DNA of 64,000 nt from Flavobacterium croceum DSM 17960 (GCF_002917885.1 NZ_PQNY01000013.1:1-64000), one strand, 5' to 3'; positions 41,773 to 51,181 are shown, numbered from the stretch's first letter. Notes: generated by a model from the letters alone, not told the origin. Translations and numbers: made by a program.

Positions 41773-42873
41773 ATGAAATATTTATATTCACTACTTATAG
41801 TTACTTTTTTCAGTTTTCTACTACAATCATGTAAAAATGATGAAGCAAAAGTTGCAGATGATAGCATTGCAATAAAAGTTACTTTAAACAAAAATAATAA
41901 TACACAAAATATGCCTTATGTAACAGCTAGCGGAAAAATAGAAGCCGAAAATAGCGCAAATGTAAGCACACGAATGATGGGCTATGTTACTAAAGTACAT
42001 GTAAAAGTTGGGCAAAAAGTAACAGCAGGACAACTTTTGATAAGTATAAACAATACCGATTTGTTGGCAAAAAAAGCACAAGTAGACGCTTCGATTATTC
42101 AAGCCACAGCAGCCTACAATAATGCTAAAAAAGACTACGATCGCTTTGTAAATTTATTTCAACAACAAAGTGCTTCTCAAAAAGAATTAGACGACATGAC
42201 TTCTCGTTACGAAATGGCAAAAGCTGGGCTTGAAGCCGCAAAACAAATGCGAAATGAAGTGATGGCACAATTTAATTATTCTAATTTAAAAGCTCCATTT
42301 TCTGGAGAAGTAACCAACACATTTGTAAAAGAAGGCGATATGGCAAATCCAGGTATGCCTTTGTTAAGTGTAGAAGGAGCTTCTAGAATGCAAGTAACTG
42401 CTATGGTATCTGAATCGGATATAGCAAAAATTCATAACGGTATGAGTGTGAAAGTTTTGGTAAAATCGTTAAATAAAGAAGTTTCAGGAACAGTGAGTGA
42501 GGTAAGTATGTCTGCAAAAAACACGGGTGGGCAATATTTGGTTAAAATCAATCTTTTGGGCACCAATACATCGGTACTATCGGGTATGTTTGTCAATGTT
42601 CAATTTCCGATAAAAAATAGTACTATAAATGCAGCAGAATCAAGCAAATCAGATAAAATTTTAGTGCCTCAAGATGCTTTAATAAAACAAGGACAACTTA
42701 CAGGAATTTACACCGTAAGCTCAAGTAATACAGCTATTTTACGTTGGTTAAGAACAGGAAAACAATTTGGCAATCAAGTAGAAGTGCTATCGGGATTATC
42801 GGCAAATGAATCATACATCGTTTCAGCTGAAGGAAAATTGTATAACGGAGCTAAAGTTCAATTAGCCAATTAA
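41773..42873 (+). CDS. RND periplasmic adaptor lipoprotein (AcrA-like)
   Basis: The 366-residue protein has a lipoprotein signal ending 'SFLLQSC', then the lipoyl half motif ('MMGYVTKVHVKVGQKVTAGQ'), a coiled-coil hairpin (about 95-170), the second lipoyl half ('NLKAPFSGEVTNTFVKEGD'), a beta-barrel and a membrane-proximal part. It links the pump encoded 40 bases downstream to the TolC protein encoded upstream. Confidence 0.88.
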   Translation: MKYLYSLLIVTFFSFLLQSCKNDEAKVADDSIAIKVTLNKNNNTQNMPYVTASGKIEAENSANVSTRMMGYVTKVHVKVGQKVTAGQLLISINNTDLLAKKAQVDASIIQATAAYNNAKKDYDRFVNLFQQQSASQKELDDMTSRYEMAKAGLEAAKQMRNEVMAQFNYSNLKAPFSGEVTNTFVKEGDMANPGMPLLSVEGASRMQVTAMVSESDIAKIHNGMSVKVLVKSLNKEVSGTVSEVSMSAKNTGGQYLVKINLLGTNTSVLSGMFVNVQFPIKNSTINAAESSKSDKILVPQDALIKQGQLTGIYTVSSSNTAILRWLRTGKQFGNQVEVLSGLSANESYIVSAEGKLYNGAKVQLAN

Positions 42874-42913
42874 TTGGTTTATCGATACAGTATCTCATTA
42901 ACAAATTAAAATT

Positions 42914-45900
42914 ATGCAAGAAGGTATTTCAGGAAAAATAGCCCATTTTTTTATCAACTCAAAACTAACTATTTTATTAATGGTTGCTTTGATGATAATA
43001 GGCACATATAGTTCTTTTTTAATTCCTCGCGAAGAAGAGCCTCAAATTAATGTCCCTATGGCCGATGTTATGGTAGGATACCCTGGGGCTAGTCCAGCAG
43101 AAATTGAAAGTAGAGTAATAAAACCTTTAGAAAAAATTATAGGAAACATAAAAGGAGTAGAGCATATACATAGTATGGCAATGAACGGTCAGGCTATGAT
43201 TATTGTTCAGTTTTATGTAGGGCAAGATATAGAACGTTCGTATGTAAAACTTTACGATGAATTGATGAAACATGAAAATATGTTCCCTCAAGGTGTTTAT
43301 AAACCTATGGTAAAAACACGCTCTATAGATGATGTACCTATGTTGGGTATTACACTTTGGAGCGAAAAATACGACGATTTTGAACTTAAACAAATAGCCG
43401 AAGAAGTAACCACCGAGATAGAAAAAGTAAAAGATGTTGCTATTACCAAAGAAATAGGCGGTAGAAATAGAGAAGTAAAAGTTATCTTGGATAAAGATAA
43501 AATGGCCGAAAATGGAGTAGATGCTTTAGGCATTATGCAAATGATTCAAGCTAATAATGGTAGCTCTCAATCGGGTAGTTTTGTAAATACAGACAAAGAA
43601 TATTTACTTACAACAGGACAATTTTTATCAACTGCCGAAGATGTTGAAAATTTGGTGGTAGGTGTAAACAAAAATATGCCTGTTTATTTAAAACAAGTAG
43701 CGCAAATACAAGACGGAGCATCAACACCAAGAAGTTATGTTTCTTTTGGTTACGGAAAAGCCAATGCAGCTTTCAGCAAAAACAAATCGGAATATCCAGC
43801 TGTAACTATCTCTGTAGCCAAAGTGAAAGGAGCTGATGCTATGCAAATTGCAGAAAAAATAGAAACTCATTTAGAAACATTAAAAAAATCGTTACTACCC
43901 AATGATGTTCATGTAGAAGTTACACGTAACTATGGCGAAACAGCCTCACACAAGGTTGGAGAACTATTAATGCACTTAGGTATTGCTATTCTAGCTGTTA
44001 CAGTACTGGTAATGTTGGCAATGGGTTGGCGAGGCGGTTTGGTTGTATTCTTTTCTGTACCCCTAACATTTGCTTTAACCTTGTTTAGTTATTACTTGCT
44101 AGGATATACATTAAACAGAATTACACTTTTTGCTTTGGTTTTTGTAGTTGGTATTGTAGTAGATGATAGTATTATTATTGCCGAAAATATGCATAGGCAT
44201 TTTAAAATGAAACGATTACCTTTTAAACAAGCGGCTATTTATGCCATAAATGAAGTAGGAAACCCTACAATTTTAGCCACCTTTACGGTAATAGCAGCCA
44301 TTTTGCCTATGGCATTTGTATCTGGAATGATGGGGCCTTATATGAGCCCAATGCCTATAGGAGCTTCTATTGCTATGATATTATCATTGTTTGTAGCCTT
44401 AACCATAACTCCGTATTTGGGTTACCATTTTTTACAAGAAAAAGATGAACAAAAGCACAAAGAAGAACAAGGTTTAGAAACATCTTGGATATATAAAATG
44501 TACAACAAGCTTGAAAGACCATTTTTAGACAATCCAAAAAGAAGAAATGTAATGCTTTTAATTACTGTATTGATGCTTTTGGGGTCTATAATGATGTTTT
44601 TTACAAAAAGTGTAGCTGTAAAAATGCTTCCTTTTGATAATAAAAATGAGTTTCAAGTGGTAATAGATATGCCCGAAGGTACTACACTAGAAAGAACTAC
44701 AGTAGTAACCAAAGAAATCGCACAATATTTAACAACAATACCAGAAGTTGTTAATTACCAAAACTATATAGGCACTTCTGCTCCAATTACTTTTAATGGA
44801 TTAGTACGTCATTATGATATGCGTGGTGGTAGTAACATGGCAGACATTCAGGTAAATTTATTGCATAAAGAAGATAGAAGTAATCAAAGTCATGATATTG
44901 CTAAAATTGTAAGACCCGAAATACAAAAAATTGCCAAAAAATATGGTGCCAATGTAAAAATTATTGAAGTACCACCTGGACCGCCCGTTTTATCTACACT
45001 TGTGGCAGAAATTTATGGACCAGATTATAATGAACAAATAAAAGTAGCCAAAGAAGTAAAAAATATACTTCAAAATACTTCAGATATTGTAGATATAGAT
45101 TGGATGGTTGAAGATAACCAAACAGAATATAAACTAGAAGTTGATAAAGAAAAAGCTATGCTAAATGGTATAGCGCCACAACAAATTGTTGGAAATTTAA
45201 CCTATTTGCTTCGCGAAATGCCTGTTTCCAATTTGTATGATGAGCGTTCAAATAATCCCGTAGGAATAACACTTGCTCTAGATGATAAAGACAAAACATC
45301 ATTACAAGACATTCAAAACATTAAAATAAAAGGAAGTCAAGGTAATGTAATTCCAATAGCTGATTTAGTTAAAATAAAACAAGATACGCTACAAAAAACC
45401 ATTTACAGAAAAGACCAAAAAAGAGTAGTGTATGTTACTGCAGATATGGCAGGAGTTTTAGAAAGCCCCGTGTATGCTATATTGGGAATGAACGAAAAAT
45501 TACAAAAAATAAAATTACCACAAGGCTATAAAATAAATGAGTTATATACCGCTCAACCTGATGATGAGTCTGATTTTACAGTAAAATGGGACGGTGAATG
45601 GCAAATTACACTCGAAGTTTTTCGCGATTTGGGTGCAGCATTTTTAGTGGTAATCATTGTAATTTATATGCTTATTGTAGGTTGGTTTCAAAACTTTAAA
45701 ACACCAATGGTAATGATGCTTGCTATACCATTATCATTAGTAGGAATTGTATTAGGACATTGGCTACTTGGTGCATTTTTTACGGCAACATCGTTTATTG
45801 GAATGATTGCTTTAGCCGGAGTTATGGTTAGAAATTCTGTTCTATTAATAGATTTTATCGAAATTAGATTAAACGAGGGCATACCTTTAAAACAAGCAAT

Positions 45901-46120
45901 TATTGATGCTGGAGCTGTACGAACAACACCAATATTGCTCACTACAGGAGCTGTTGTTATTGGAGCCTCGATAATATTGTTTGATCCTATTTTCCAAGGA
46001 CTTGCAATATCACTGGTAGCTGGAGCAATTGTATCTACATTGCTTACGTTGATTGTTGTACCAATAATCTACTATATTACCGAACGAAAAAAATGGGAAA
46101 AACTTGCTGAAAAAGAGTAA
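42914..46120 (+). CDS. AcrB/MdtC-like RND efflux pump
   Basis: The 1068-residue inner-membrane pump has the RND plan: N-terminal helix, periplasmic porter domain, helices 2-6, a second porter domain and helices 8-12. Helix 4 carries 'VVGIVVDDSIIIAEN' with the proton-relay pair D417-D418, as in AcrB, so it is not of the metal CzcA type. 'GASPAEIESRVIKPLEKII' is typical of the porter domain. It probably exports organic compounds, but the substrate is unknown. Two small genes follow after a hairpin. Confidence 0.88.
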   Translation: MQEGISGKIAHFFINSKLTILLMVALMIIGTYSSFLIPREEEPQINVPMADVMVGYPGASPAEIESRVIKPLEKIIGNIKGVEHIHSMAMNGQAMIIVQFYVGQDIERSYVKLYDELMKHENMFPQGVYKPMVKTRSIDDVPMLGITLWSEKYDDFELKQIAEEVTTEIEKVKDVAITKEIGGRNREVKVILDKDKMAENGVDALGIMQMIQANNGSSQSGSFVNTDKEYLLTTGQFLSTAEDVENLVVGVNKNMPVYLKQVAQIQDGASTPRSYVSFGYGKANAAFSKNKSEYPAVTISVAKVKGADAMQIAEKIETHLETLKKSLLPNDVHVEVTRNYGETASHKVGELLMHLGIAILAVTVLVMLAMGWRGGLVVFFSVPLTFALTLFSYYLLGYTLNRITLFALVFVVGIVVDDSIIIAENMHRHFKMKRLPFKQAAIYAINEVGNPTILATFTVIAAILPMAFVSGMMGPYMSPMPIGASIAMILSLFVALTITPYLGYHFLQEKDEQKHKEEQGLETSWIYKMYNKLERPFLDNPKRRNVMLLITVLMLLGSIMMFFTKSVAVKMLPFDNKNEFQVVIDMPEGTTLERTTVVTKEIAQYLTTIPEVVNYQNYIGTSAPITFNGLVRHYDMRGGSNMADIQVNLLHKEDRSNQSHDIAKIVRPEIQKIAKKYGANVKIIEVPPGPPVLSTLVAEIYGPDYNEQIKVAKEVKNILQNTSDIVDIDWMVEDNQTEYKLEVDKEKAMLNGIAPQQIVGNLTYLLREMPVSNLYDERSNNPVGITLALDDKDKTSLQDIQNIKIKGSQGNVIPIADLVKIKQDTLQKTIYRKDQKRVVYVTADMAGVLESPVYAILGMNEKLQKIKLPQGYKINELYTAQPDDESDFTVKWDGEWQITLEVFRDLGAAFLVVIIVIYMLIVGWFQNFKTPMVMMLAIPLSLVGIVLGHWLLGAFFTATSFIGMIALAGVMVRNSVLLIDFIEIRLNEGIPLKQAIIDAGAVRTTPILLTTGAVVIGASIILFDPIFQGLAISLVAGAIVSTLLTLIVVPIIYYITERKKWEKLAEKE

Positions 46121-46124
46121 AACA

Positions 46125-46168
46125 AAAAACTTATTCTGTGAGCATTATTGTTTTCAGAATAAGTTTTT
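46125..46168 (+). terminator. hairpin with T-run after the RND pump gene
   Basis: AAAAACTTATTCTG (46125-46138) pairs with CAGAATAAGTTTTT (46155-46168) around a 16-base loop. It would reduce transcription of the two small downstream genes relative to the pump. Confidence 0.7.
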
Positions 46169-46184
46169 TAAAAACAACATCGAC

Positions 46185-46490
46185 ATGAAATTATTATTAA
46201 TTACCGCAGTATCCGATTTTGAAAAAGAAATCAAACAGTTGTTAAAAAAAGTAAATGTAAAAAGTTACTCATACAACAACGTAAAAGGCGTGAGTAATAC
46301 CACCACCGAAGAGTTAAATTCAAACTGGTTTGGTGCAGAGCATATAGAAAACGATTCGGTTGTATTCTATGTATTTGTAGACAAAGAAAAAGTAGATCAT
46401 TTTTTTGAACAAGTACATCTATTTAATTCAAAATTAGATTCAGTTTCAAAAATTCATCTAGCATCATTTAATATTGAAAAACACAATTAA
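46185..46490 (+). CDS. PII-like / DUF3240-like small protein of the RND operon
   Basis: This 101-residue soluble protein begins 'MKLLLITAVSDFEKEIKQLL' and looks like a ferredoxin-like alpha-beta fold of the PII/CutA kind ('NDSVVFYVFVDKEKVDHFFEQV'). I recall similar small proteins (DUF3240) beside RND pumps in Proteobacteria, but homology is not certain. ATG 46185 is chosen because the upstream extension would run through the terminator hairpin. It lies 11 bases before the DUF2892-like gene. A regulatory or sensor role for the pump is speculative. Confidence 0.55.
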   Translation: MKLLLITAVSDFEKEIKQLLKKVNVKSYSYNNVKGVSNTTTEELNSNWFGAEHIENDSVVFYVFVDKEKVDHFFEQVHLFNSKLDSVSKIHLASFNIEKHN

Positions 46491-46501
46491 AATTTATAAA
46501 A

Positions 46502-46687
46502 ATGAAAAATAGAATAATAAGAGGCATTGCAGGAACATTTATTTTAATGAGCTTGCTATTGGGTATTTATGTAAATGAAAATTGGTTTTGGTTTACAGGT
46601 TTTGTAGGGCTTAATCTTTTGCAATCATCTATTACAAAATGGTGTTTAATGGAAGATATTCTTGCAAAACTTGGCGTTAAAGAGTAA
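46502..46687 (+). CDS. small DUF2892-type membrane protein
   Basis: This 61-residue protein has two hydrophobic helices (about 6-25 and 29-46) with 'IRGIAGTFILMSLLLGI' and 'FVGLNLLQSSITKWC'. It fits the DUF2892/YgaP membrane module, including a Cys just after helix 2. A related module (30468-30674) occurs in the sulfur cluster. It is the last gene of the RND operon. Function unknown. Confidence 0.7.
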   Translation: MKNRIIRGIAGTFILMSLLLGIYVNENWFWFTGFVGLNLLQSSITKWCLMEDILAKLGVKE

Positions 46688-46702
46688 GGTTTTTAATGTG
46701 AT

Positions 46703-46741
46703 GAAACCCATCGAGATAATTATTCTAAATCGATGGGTTTC
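46703..46741. terminator. bidirectional terminator between RND operon and symporter gene
   Basis: A 12-bp perfect stem (GAAACCCATCGA / TCGATGGGTTTC) with a 15-base loop. It overlaps the last codons of the minus-strand symporter gene and serves both converging units. Confidence 0.85.
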
Positions 46742-48444
46742 TTTTTAGTTAAAATCAATTCTAAAAATATTGAAATACTCATCGTTAATACAGCACCAAT
46801 AAAATTGAGCCATAAATAACCTAATTTTTCTTGCCCGCTTGGATAAATATGAATGGCAAAATAATAAATACAAAAAATACTAACTTGAGATATACAAGCC
46901 GCTATAAAAATAGATTTTGCCTTTACAAATTTTACTAAAAAACCCACTAAAAATATACCAAGCACAGTACCATAAAATATAGAACCTAATAAATTTACCA
47001 ATTGTATTAAGTTCTCAAAAAGTGAGCAAAAACAAGCAAATAGAATAGCAATAATACCCCATAATAAGGTAAACAACTGCGTAATTTTTAAATAATGAGT
47101 TTCGCTATGCGTTACTTTTTGATTTCTTTTATAAATATCTAATGCCGTTGTAGAGGCTAACGCTGTAAGCTCTGAAGCAGATGATGCCATAGCCGCCGAA
47201 AGTATTACAGCCAGCAGCAAACCTATAAGCCCTGTAGGTAAATAGTGTAGTATAAAATGTAAAAACACGTAATCTTTATCATTGGTTTCTGCTTTTTTAT
47301 CTACTTTTTCAATCAATTCTTTGGCTTGATCACGCAAATCATTTTCTTTTCCAGACAAAGAAATTAATTTCTTACGCAAAATTGGATTGTCATAATTTTG
47401 ATTTAAGTGATCTATATACAATAAGTTGAATTCTTTTTTTTCTTCGGAAAGAGCTTCAAGTTGTAGTTCAATTTTTTTATAATCATTTTTGTAGATAGAG
47501 TTTTCTACCAGTTTATTATTATTAGGATTAAAATTAATAGGTACTGGATTAAATTGAAAAAATACAAAAACCATTACACCAGTTAGTAGAATAAAAAACT
47601 GCAAAGGCACTTTTAAAAAACCATTGAGTAAAAGTCCCATTTGACTTTCTTTATCAGATTTTCCTGTAATGTATCTACCTACTTGCGTTTGATCTGTGCC
47701 AAAATACGCCATAGCAAGAAAAAATCCACCTGCAATACCACTCCACACAGTATATCGTGTTTCGGTATTAAACGAAAAGTCTAAAATATTCATTTTATTG
47801 TTTGCTCCAGCAATATGCAAAGCATTAGAAATAGTCATTTCGTTGGGTAGTTTTCGTAGTATGATAAAAAAAGTAATAAACAAACCCGTAATAACAATAA
47901 AAAACTGTTGCTTTTGTGTGATATTTAAAGCTTTCGTTCCTCCAGAATAGGTGTATATAATAACAAGAATACCTATAATGATATTTAAGATATTCATATT
48001 CCAACCTAACAATGTAGATAGTATTATAGAAGGCGCATAAATTGTAATTCCTGCAGCTAAACCACGTTGTATTAAAAATAGTATGGCAGCTAGAGAACGT
48101 GTTTTTACGTCAAATCTTTTTTCTAAATATTCGTAGGCCGTAAATATTTTATACCGATGATAAATGGGTATAAAAACCAAGCTAATTACAACCATAGCAA
48201 TAGGCAATCCAAAATAAAACTGAACAAAACCCATACCATCATGATAGGCTTGTCCTGGAGTAGATAAAAATGTAATAGCACTAGCTTGTGTTGCCATTAC
48301 AGATATGCCTACAATCCACCAAGGTGTTTTTTTTTCATTAAGCAAGTACTCTTCTACGCTTTTACTGCCACGTGTTTTATAAACTCCATAAAAAACAATA
48401 AATAACAGAGTAAGGGTAAGTACAATCCAATCTAGTTTGTGCAT
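46720..48444 (-). CDS. sodium:solute symporter (SSS family)
   Basis: The 574-residue membrane protein has about 13-14 helices of the SSS family ('VMATQASAITFLSTPGQAY', 'IFIPIYHRYKIFTAYEYLEKRF', 'YTYSGGTKALNITQKQQF', 'FGTDQTQVGRYI'). A charged loop of about 75 residues (roughly 308-382, Lys/Glu/Asn-rich) interrupts the helices between about TM8 and TM9. Substrates of this branch include sugars, sialic acid and iodide-like anions; none can be chosen. A 34-codon gene sits 3 bases upstream. The C-terminus overlaps the bidirectional terminator. Confidence 0.86.
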   Translation of the reverse strand: MHKLDWIVLTLTLLFIVFYGVYKTRGSKSVEEYLLNEKKTPWWIVGISVMATQASAITFLSTPGQAYHDGMGFVQFYFGLPIAMVVISLVFIPIYHRYKIFTAYEYLEKRFDVKTRSLAAILFLIQRGLAAGITIYAPSIILSTLLGWNMNILNIIIGILVIIYTYSGGTKALNITQKQQFFIVITGLFITFFIILRKLPNEMTISNALHIAGANNKMNILDFSFNTETRYTVWSGIAGGFFLAMAYFGTDQTQVGRYITGKSDKESQMGLLLNGFLKVPLQFFILLTGVMVFVFFQFNPVPINFNPNNNKLVENSIYKNDYKKIELQLEALSEEKKEFNLLYIDHLNQNYDNPILRKKLISLSGKENDLRDQAKELIEKVDKKAETNDKDYVFLHFILHYLPTGLIGLLLAVILSAAMASSASELTALASTTALDIYKRNQKVTHSETHYLKITQLFTLLWGIIAILFACFCSLFENLIQLVNLLGSIFYGTVLGIFLVGFLVKFVKAKSIFIAACISQVSIFCIYYFAIHIYPSGQEKLGYLWLNFIGAVLTMSISIFLELILTKKKPIDLE

Positions 48445-48447
48445 AGC

Positions 48448-48552
48448 TTATGAAAATATTTGCATTAAAATATAAAACACAACAATAAAAATGGCATTGG
48501 TAATTAATACCCATGTATAACTAATCTTCCAATGTTGTTTTTTTGGTTTCAT
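48448..48552 (-). CDS. 34-residue single-helix membrane protein upstream of the symporter
   Basis: This short frame on the minus strand runs from ATG (48552-48550) to TAA (48450-48448) and ends 3 bases before the symporter start. The product begins 'MKPKKQHWKISYTW' and then has one membrane helix (about residues 13-33) made of Ile, Val, Phe and Leu, ending 'QIFS'. The tight spacing and positive-inside N-terminus argue for a real gene, probably a small symporter partner. I do not recognise a family. Confidence 0.5.
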   Translation of the reverse strand: MKPKKQHWKISYTWVLITNAIFIVVFYILMQIFS

Positions 48553-48626
48553 ATCTACAATTTTATTGTTTTCTTAAAAGGTCAATCGCATTGTTTATCT
48601 TTCATACAGTTTTAAATAGTTTCTAT

Positions 48627-49160
48627 TTAATCTGTAAATTCTTTATGTTCAAAGTTATCATTAATTATAGAAATTCCTTTTTGTAAAAGTAAATTATTGG
48701 GATAGGTCATTTCTTCATATTCATCAGATTTTAATGTAATATGAAAAGCACTTATGTTTGTTATTTCTCCAGTAACAGGAAAATCTTTATCATGAATTTT
48801 TATTTTATTACCTATTTTAAATGGAAAAAAGAAAAATAATATTACGCCAGAAGTTATATTACTCAATATAGACCACTGAGCAAACATAGCAACTCCAATT
48901 ACTGTAGTAATAGACGAAAGTGTGAGTAAAATATCTTTTTGATCAACACCCCATATTACGATAAAAGCAACTACAGATATACTATTAATTAATATATGAA
49001 TGTATTTTATAACCAAATTGGCACGTTGTTCTAGATTATGATTTTTTTTAGCAAAGTTCATCACAACTTTTCTAGCTATATACCTTAGCACTACAGCCAA
49101 GGCAATCACAATAATAGATTCTATTAGTTCAGTATAAAATACTTTTAAGGCTTCGTTCAT
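48627..49160 (-). CDS. MscS-type mechanosensitive channel, small
   Basis: The 177-residue protein has about three membrane helices and then the MscS beta domain ('FAQWSILSNITSGVILFFFFPF', 'IGNKIKIHDKDFPVTGEI', 'YPNNLLLQKGI'). The pore-lining helix motif is present. It is shorter than E. coli MscS (286 residues) and lacks the C-terminal alpha/beta cage. It overlaps maf by 4 bases and ends the five-gene operon. It likely relieves osmotic pressure, though a compact variant could have another role. Confidence 0.8.
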   Translation of the reverse strand: MNEALKVFYTELIESIIVIALAVVLRYIARKVVMNFAKKNHNLEQRANLVIKYIHILINSISVVAFIVIWGVDQKDILLTLSSITTVIGVAMFAQWSILSNITSGVILFFFFPFKIGNKIKIHDKDFPVTGEITNISAFHITLKSDEYEEMTYPNNLLLQKGISIINDNFEHKEFTD

Positions 49161-49726
49161 AATTTATCTTTTAAGTATGCAAATACTTTTTCGGTTGGTA
49201 ATCCAACTACATTGGTATAAGAACCTTCAATTTTTGCAATTCCTACCAAACCTATCCAATCTTGAATACCATAACTGCCCGCTTTGTCAAATGGCTTGTA
49301 TTCATTTAGATAATATTCTATATCATCGTTGGAAAGTGCAGAAAAAGTTACTTTGGTTATATCAGAAATAACTTCGGTAGAAGTTTTTGTTTTAAAACAT
49401 ACAGAAGTAATTACTTCGTGTGTTTTATTAGAAAGTTTTTGAAGCATTAAAAAAGCATCGTTATAATCTTTAGGTTTTCCTAAGGCTTCATTGTTTAGCC
49501 AAACCAAAGTATCGCTTGTAATAATAATTTCATTATCTGTTATTGCATTATCAAAAGCAGATGCCTTTAGTTTTGCCAAATATTCGGTAATTTCTAAATG
49601 CTTTAAATGATTGGGATACACTTCATCAATTTCTTTCAATTTTATTTGAAATGGGAAATTCATTTCTTTAAAAAATTGTTGCCTTCTTGGAGAACCCGAA
49701 GCTAAAGTAAGAATCATTTTAGCCAT
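49157..49726 (-). CDS. maf: Maf-family nucleotide pyrophosphatase
   Basis: The 189-residue enzyme of the Maf/HAM1-like fold hydrolyses non-canonical or modified nucleoside triphosphates (dTTP/UTP or methylated nucleotides). Motifs are 'LASGSPRRQQFF' at the N-terminus, 'SDTLVW' with the catalytic Asp, 'GKPKDYNDA', and 'FDKAGSYGIQD' toward the C-terminus. Length is standard. It overlaps both neighbours (8 bases with the UbiA-type gene, 4 with mscS). Co-occurrence with kdsC and ubiA is seen in other flavobacteria as far as I recall. Confidence 0.9.
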   Translation of the reverse strand: MAKMILTLASGSPRRQQFFKEMNFPFQIKLKEIDEVYPNHLKHLEITEYLAKLKASAFDNAITDNEIIITSDTLVWLNNEALGKPKDYNDAFLMLQKLSNKTHEVITSVCFKTKTSTEVISDITKVTFSALSNDDIEYYLNEYKPFDKAGSYGIQDWIGLVGIAKIEGSYTNVVGLPTEKVFAYLKDKL

Positions 49727-50648
49727 TATTTTTTATATTAAAAGTAACAATTAGTAAAGATAGTATACCAAAAAACATAATGATTTTGTATAAAAAGCTT
49801 ATCGAAGCAAACGTTTTAGTATCATTGGCAGAAAAGAATTTTATACTATTTAAAATAAGCGGACTTAATACAAACACCAGCATATACAAAGTTGCATAAT
49901 ACAAATTATTATTCATAAAATAAGTATAAGTGTAATACCCTAAATAAAGGGTTAGTAGTATTGAGAGAGCAAATGCAATATATTTTGTATTTTGAACTCC
50001 GAGTGTTACTGCTGTTGTTTTTAAACCAGTTTCAAAGTCGCCTTTGTAATCTTGAATGTCTTTTACAATTTCACGTATTAAGGTGATAACAAAAGCAAAT
50101 TTTGCGTAATCTGTAAGTATTTCCATTAATACGGTCATTTGAGCTTTATTACCTTCATACAAAGTGGTATAAATATCAAAAACTCCTATAATAAGTATAG
50201 TTATCGCTGCCAAAAAAGAGATGACTAAATTTCCTAAAAAAACGGTTTGTTTTAAGTATGTGGCATAAACGTAGAGTAGGGCAGCAATAAGTATAAAAAT
50301 AATAAAAAACTTAGGTTGTAATACCATACGCGATAAAACAAAACCTACGCCAACACCAATAATATTGAGTGCTACATAAATATTATAGGCACTACTTTCT
50401 GAAATGTATTTGCCTACAATGACTTTTGAGGGTTTATTTATTAGGTCTGTATCTTGGTCAAAAATGTCGTTGATTACATAACCTGCCGCAGCAATAAATA
50501 CAGTGGCTACAACCAACAAGCAGTACTGAAAATTAGACATCCCTGTAACAATATTGTTTAATTTAAAATATCCAAATCTAAAAATGAGTTGCACAAAAGC
50601 AATCATTACTAAATTTTTATAGCGTATAAGTTTAAAAAAATGTACCAT
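49719..50648 (-). CDS. UbiA-family prenyltransferase (GGGP geranylgeranyltransferase-like)
   Basis: The 309-residue membrane enzyme has about nine helices and both Asp-rich motifs of the UbiA family: 'NDIFDQDTDLINKPSK' (first) and 'VKDIQDYKGDFETGLKT' (second). It transfers a prenyl chain to an acceptor. Bacteroidota homologues are often annotated as geranylgeranylglycerol-phosphate geranylgeranyltransferases, the archaeal-lipid-type enzyme, but menaquinone or heme synthesis is also possible. It lies 2 bases after kdsC and overlaps maf by 8 bases. Confidence 0.82.
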   Translation of the reverse strand: MVHFFKLIRYKNLVMIAFVQLIFRFGYFKLNNIVTGMSNFQYCLLVVATVFIAAAGYVINDIFDQDTDLINKPSKVIVGKYISESSAYNIYVALNIIGVGVGFVLSRMVLQPKFFIIFILIAALLYVYATYLKQTVFLGNLVISFLAAITILIIGVFDIYTTLYEGNKAQMTVLMEILTDYAKFAFVITLIREIVKDIQDYKGDFETGLKTTAVTLGVQNTKYIAFALSILLTLYLGYYTYTYFMNNNLYYATLYMLVFVLSPLILNSIKFFSANDTKTFASISFLYKIIMFFGILSLLIVTFNIKNNG

Positions 50649-50650
50649 TA

Positions 50651-51181
50651 TTAATCAAATTTTCCGTTGTAGTAACTATGCCATTTTCCTTGTACTTTCA
50701 TTACTTGCTCAATTACATCTCTCACAGCACCTGTGCCGCCATTTTTATGCGATATGTATGTGGCAATATTCTTTATTTCTGGACTAGAATCTTGCGGACA
50801 AGTAGGTAAACCTACCAATTGCATAACGTGAAAATCAGGAATATCATCACCCATGTATAACACATTTTCAGGATTAATACTATAGATCTCACAATATTCT
50901 TTAAACGTTTCAACTTTATCTGGCGAACCTAAATAAATATCTGTTATGCCTAAATTTTTTAATCGAATGCGAACGCCTTCGTTACTTCCTCCCGAAATTA
51001 TACATACATTATAACCACTTTCTAGGGCAGCTTTCATGGCAAAACCATCTTTAATATTCATTTCTCTAAGCATTTCGCCTGTAGGCGTAATATGCACTGT
51101 TCCATTGGTTAGAACGCCATCTACATCAAATATAAATGTAGTAATTTGGTTCATTAATTCTTTATAACTTTTTGTTGGCAT
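50651..51181 (-). CDS. kdsC: 3-deoxy-D-manno-octulosonate 8-phosphate phosphatase (KdsC-type HAD)
   Basis: The 176-residue HAD phosphatase has 'FDVDGVLTNG' (D19, D21), 'IISGGSNEGVRIR', 'SPDKVETFKEY' and 'MGDDIPDFHVM'. This is the compact C0-type fold of KdsC, which makes Kdo for lipopolysaccharide. The first ATG overlaps the preceding gene by 20 bases; a Met nine codons later (base 51154) would remove the overlap and still keep the fold. It fits a Gram-negative outer membrane. Confidence 0.88.
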   Translation of the reverse strand: MPTKSYKELMNQITTFIFDVDGVLTNGTVHITPTGEMLREMNIKDGFAMKAALESGYNVCIISGGSNEGVRIRLKNLGITDIYLGSPDKVETFKEYCEIYSINPENVLYMGDDIPDFHVMQLVGLPTCPQDSSPEIKNIATYISHKNGGTGAVRDVIEQVMKVQGKWHSYYNGKFD

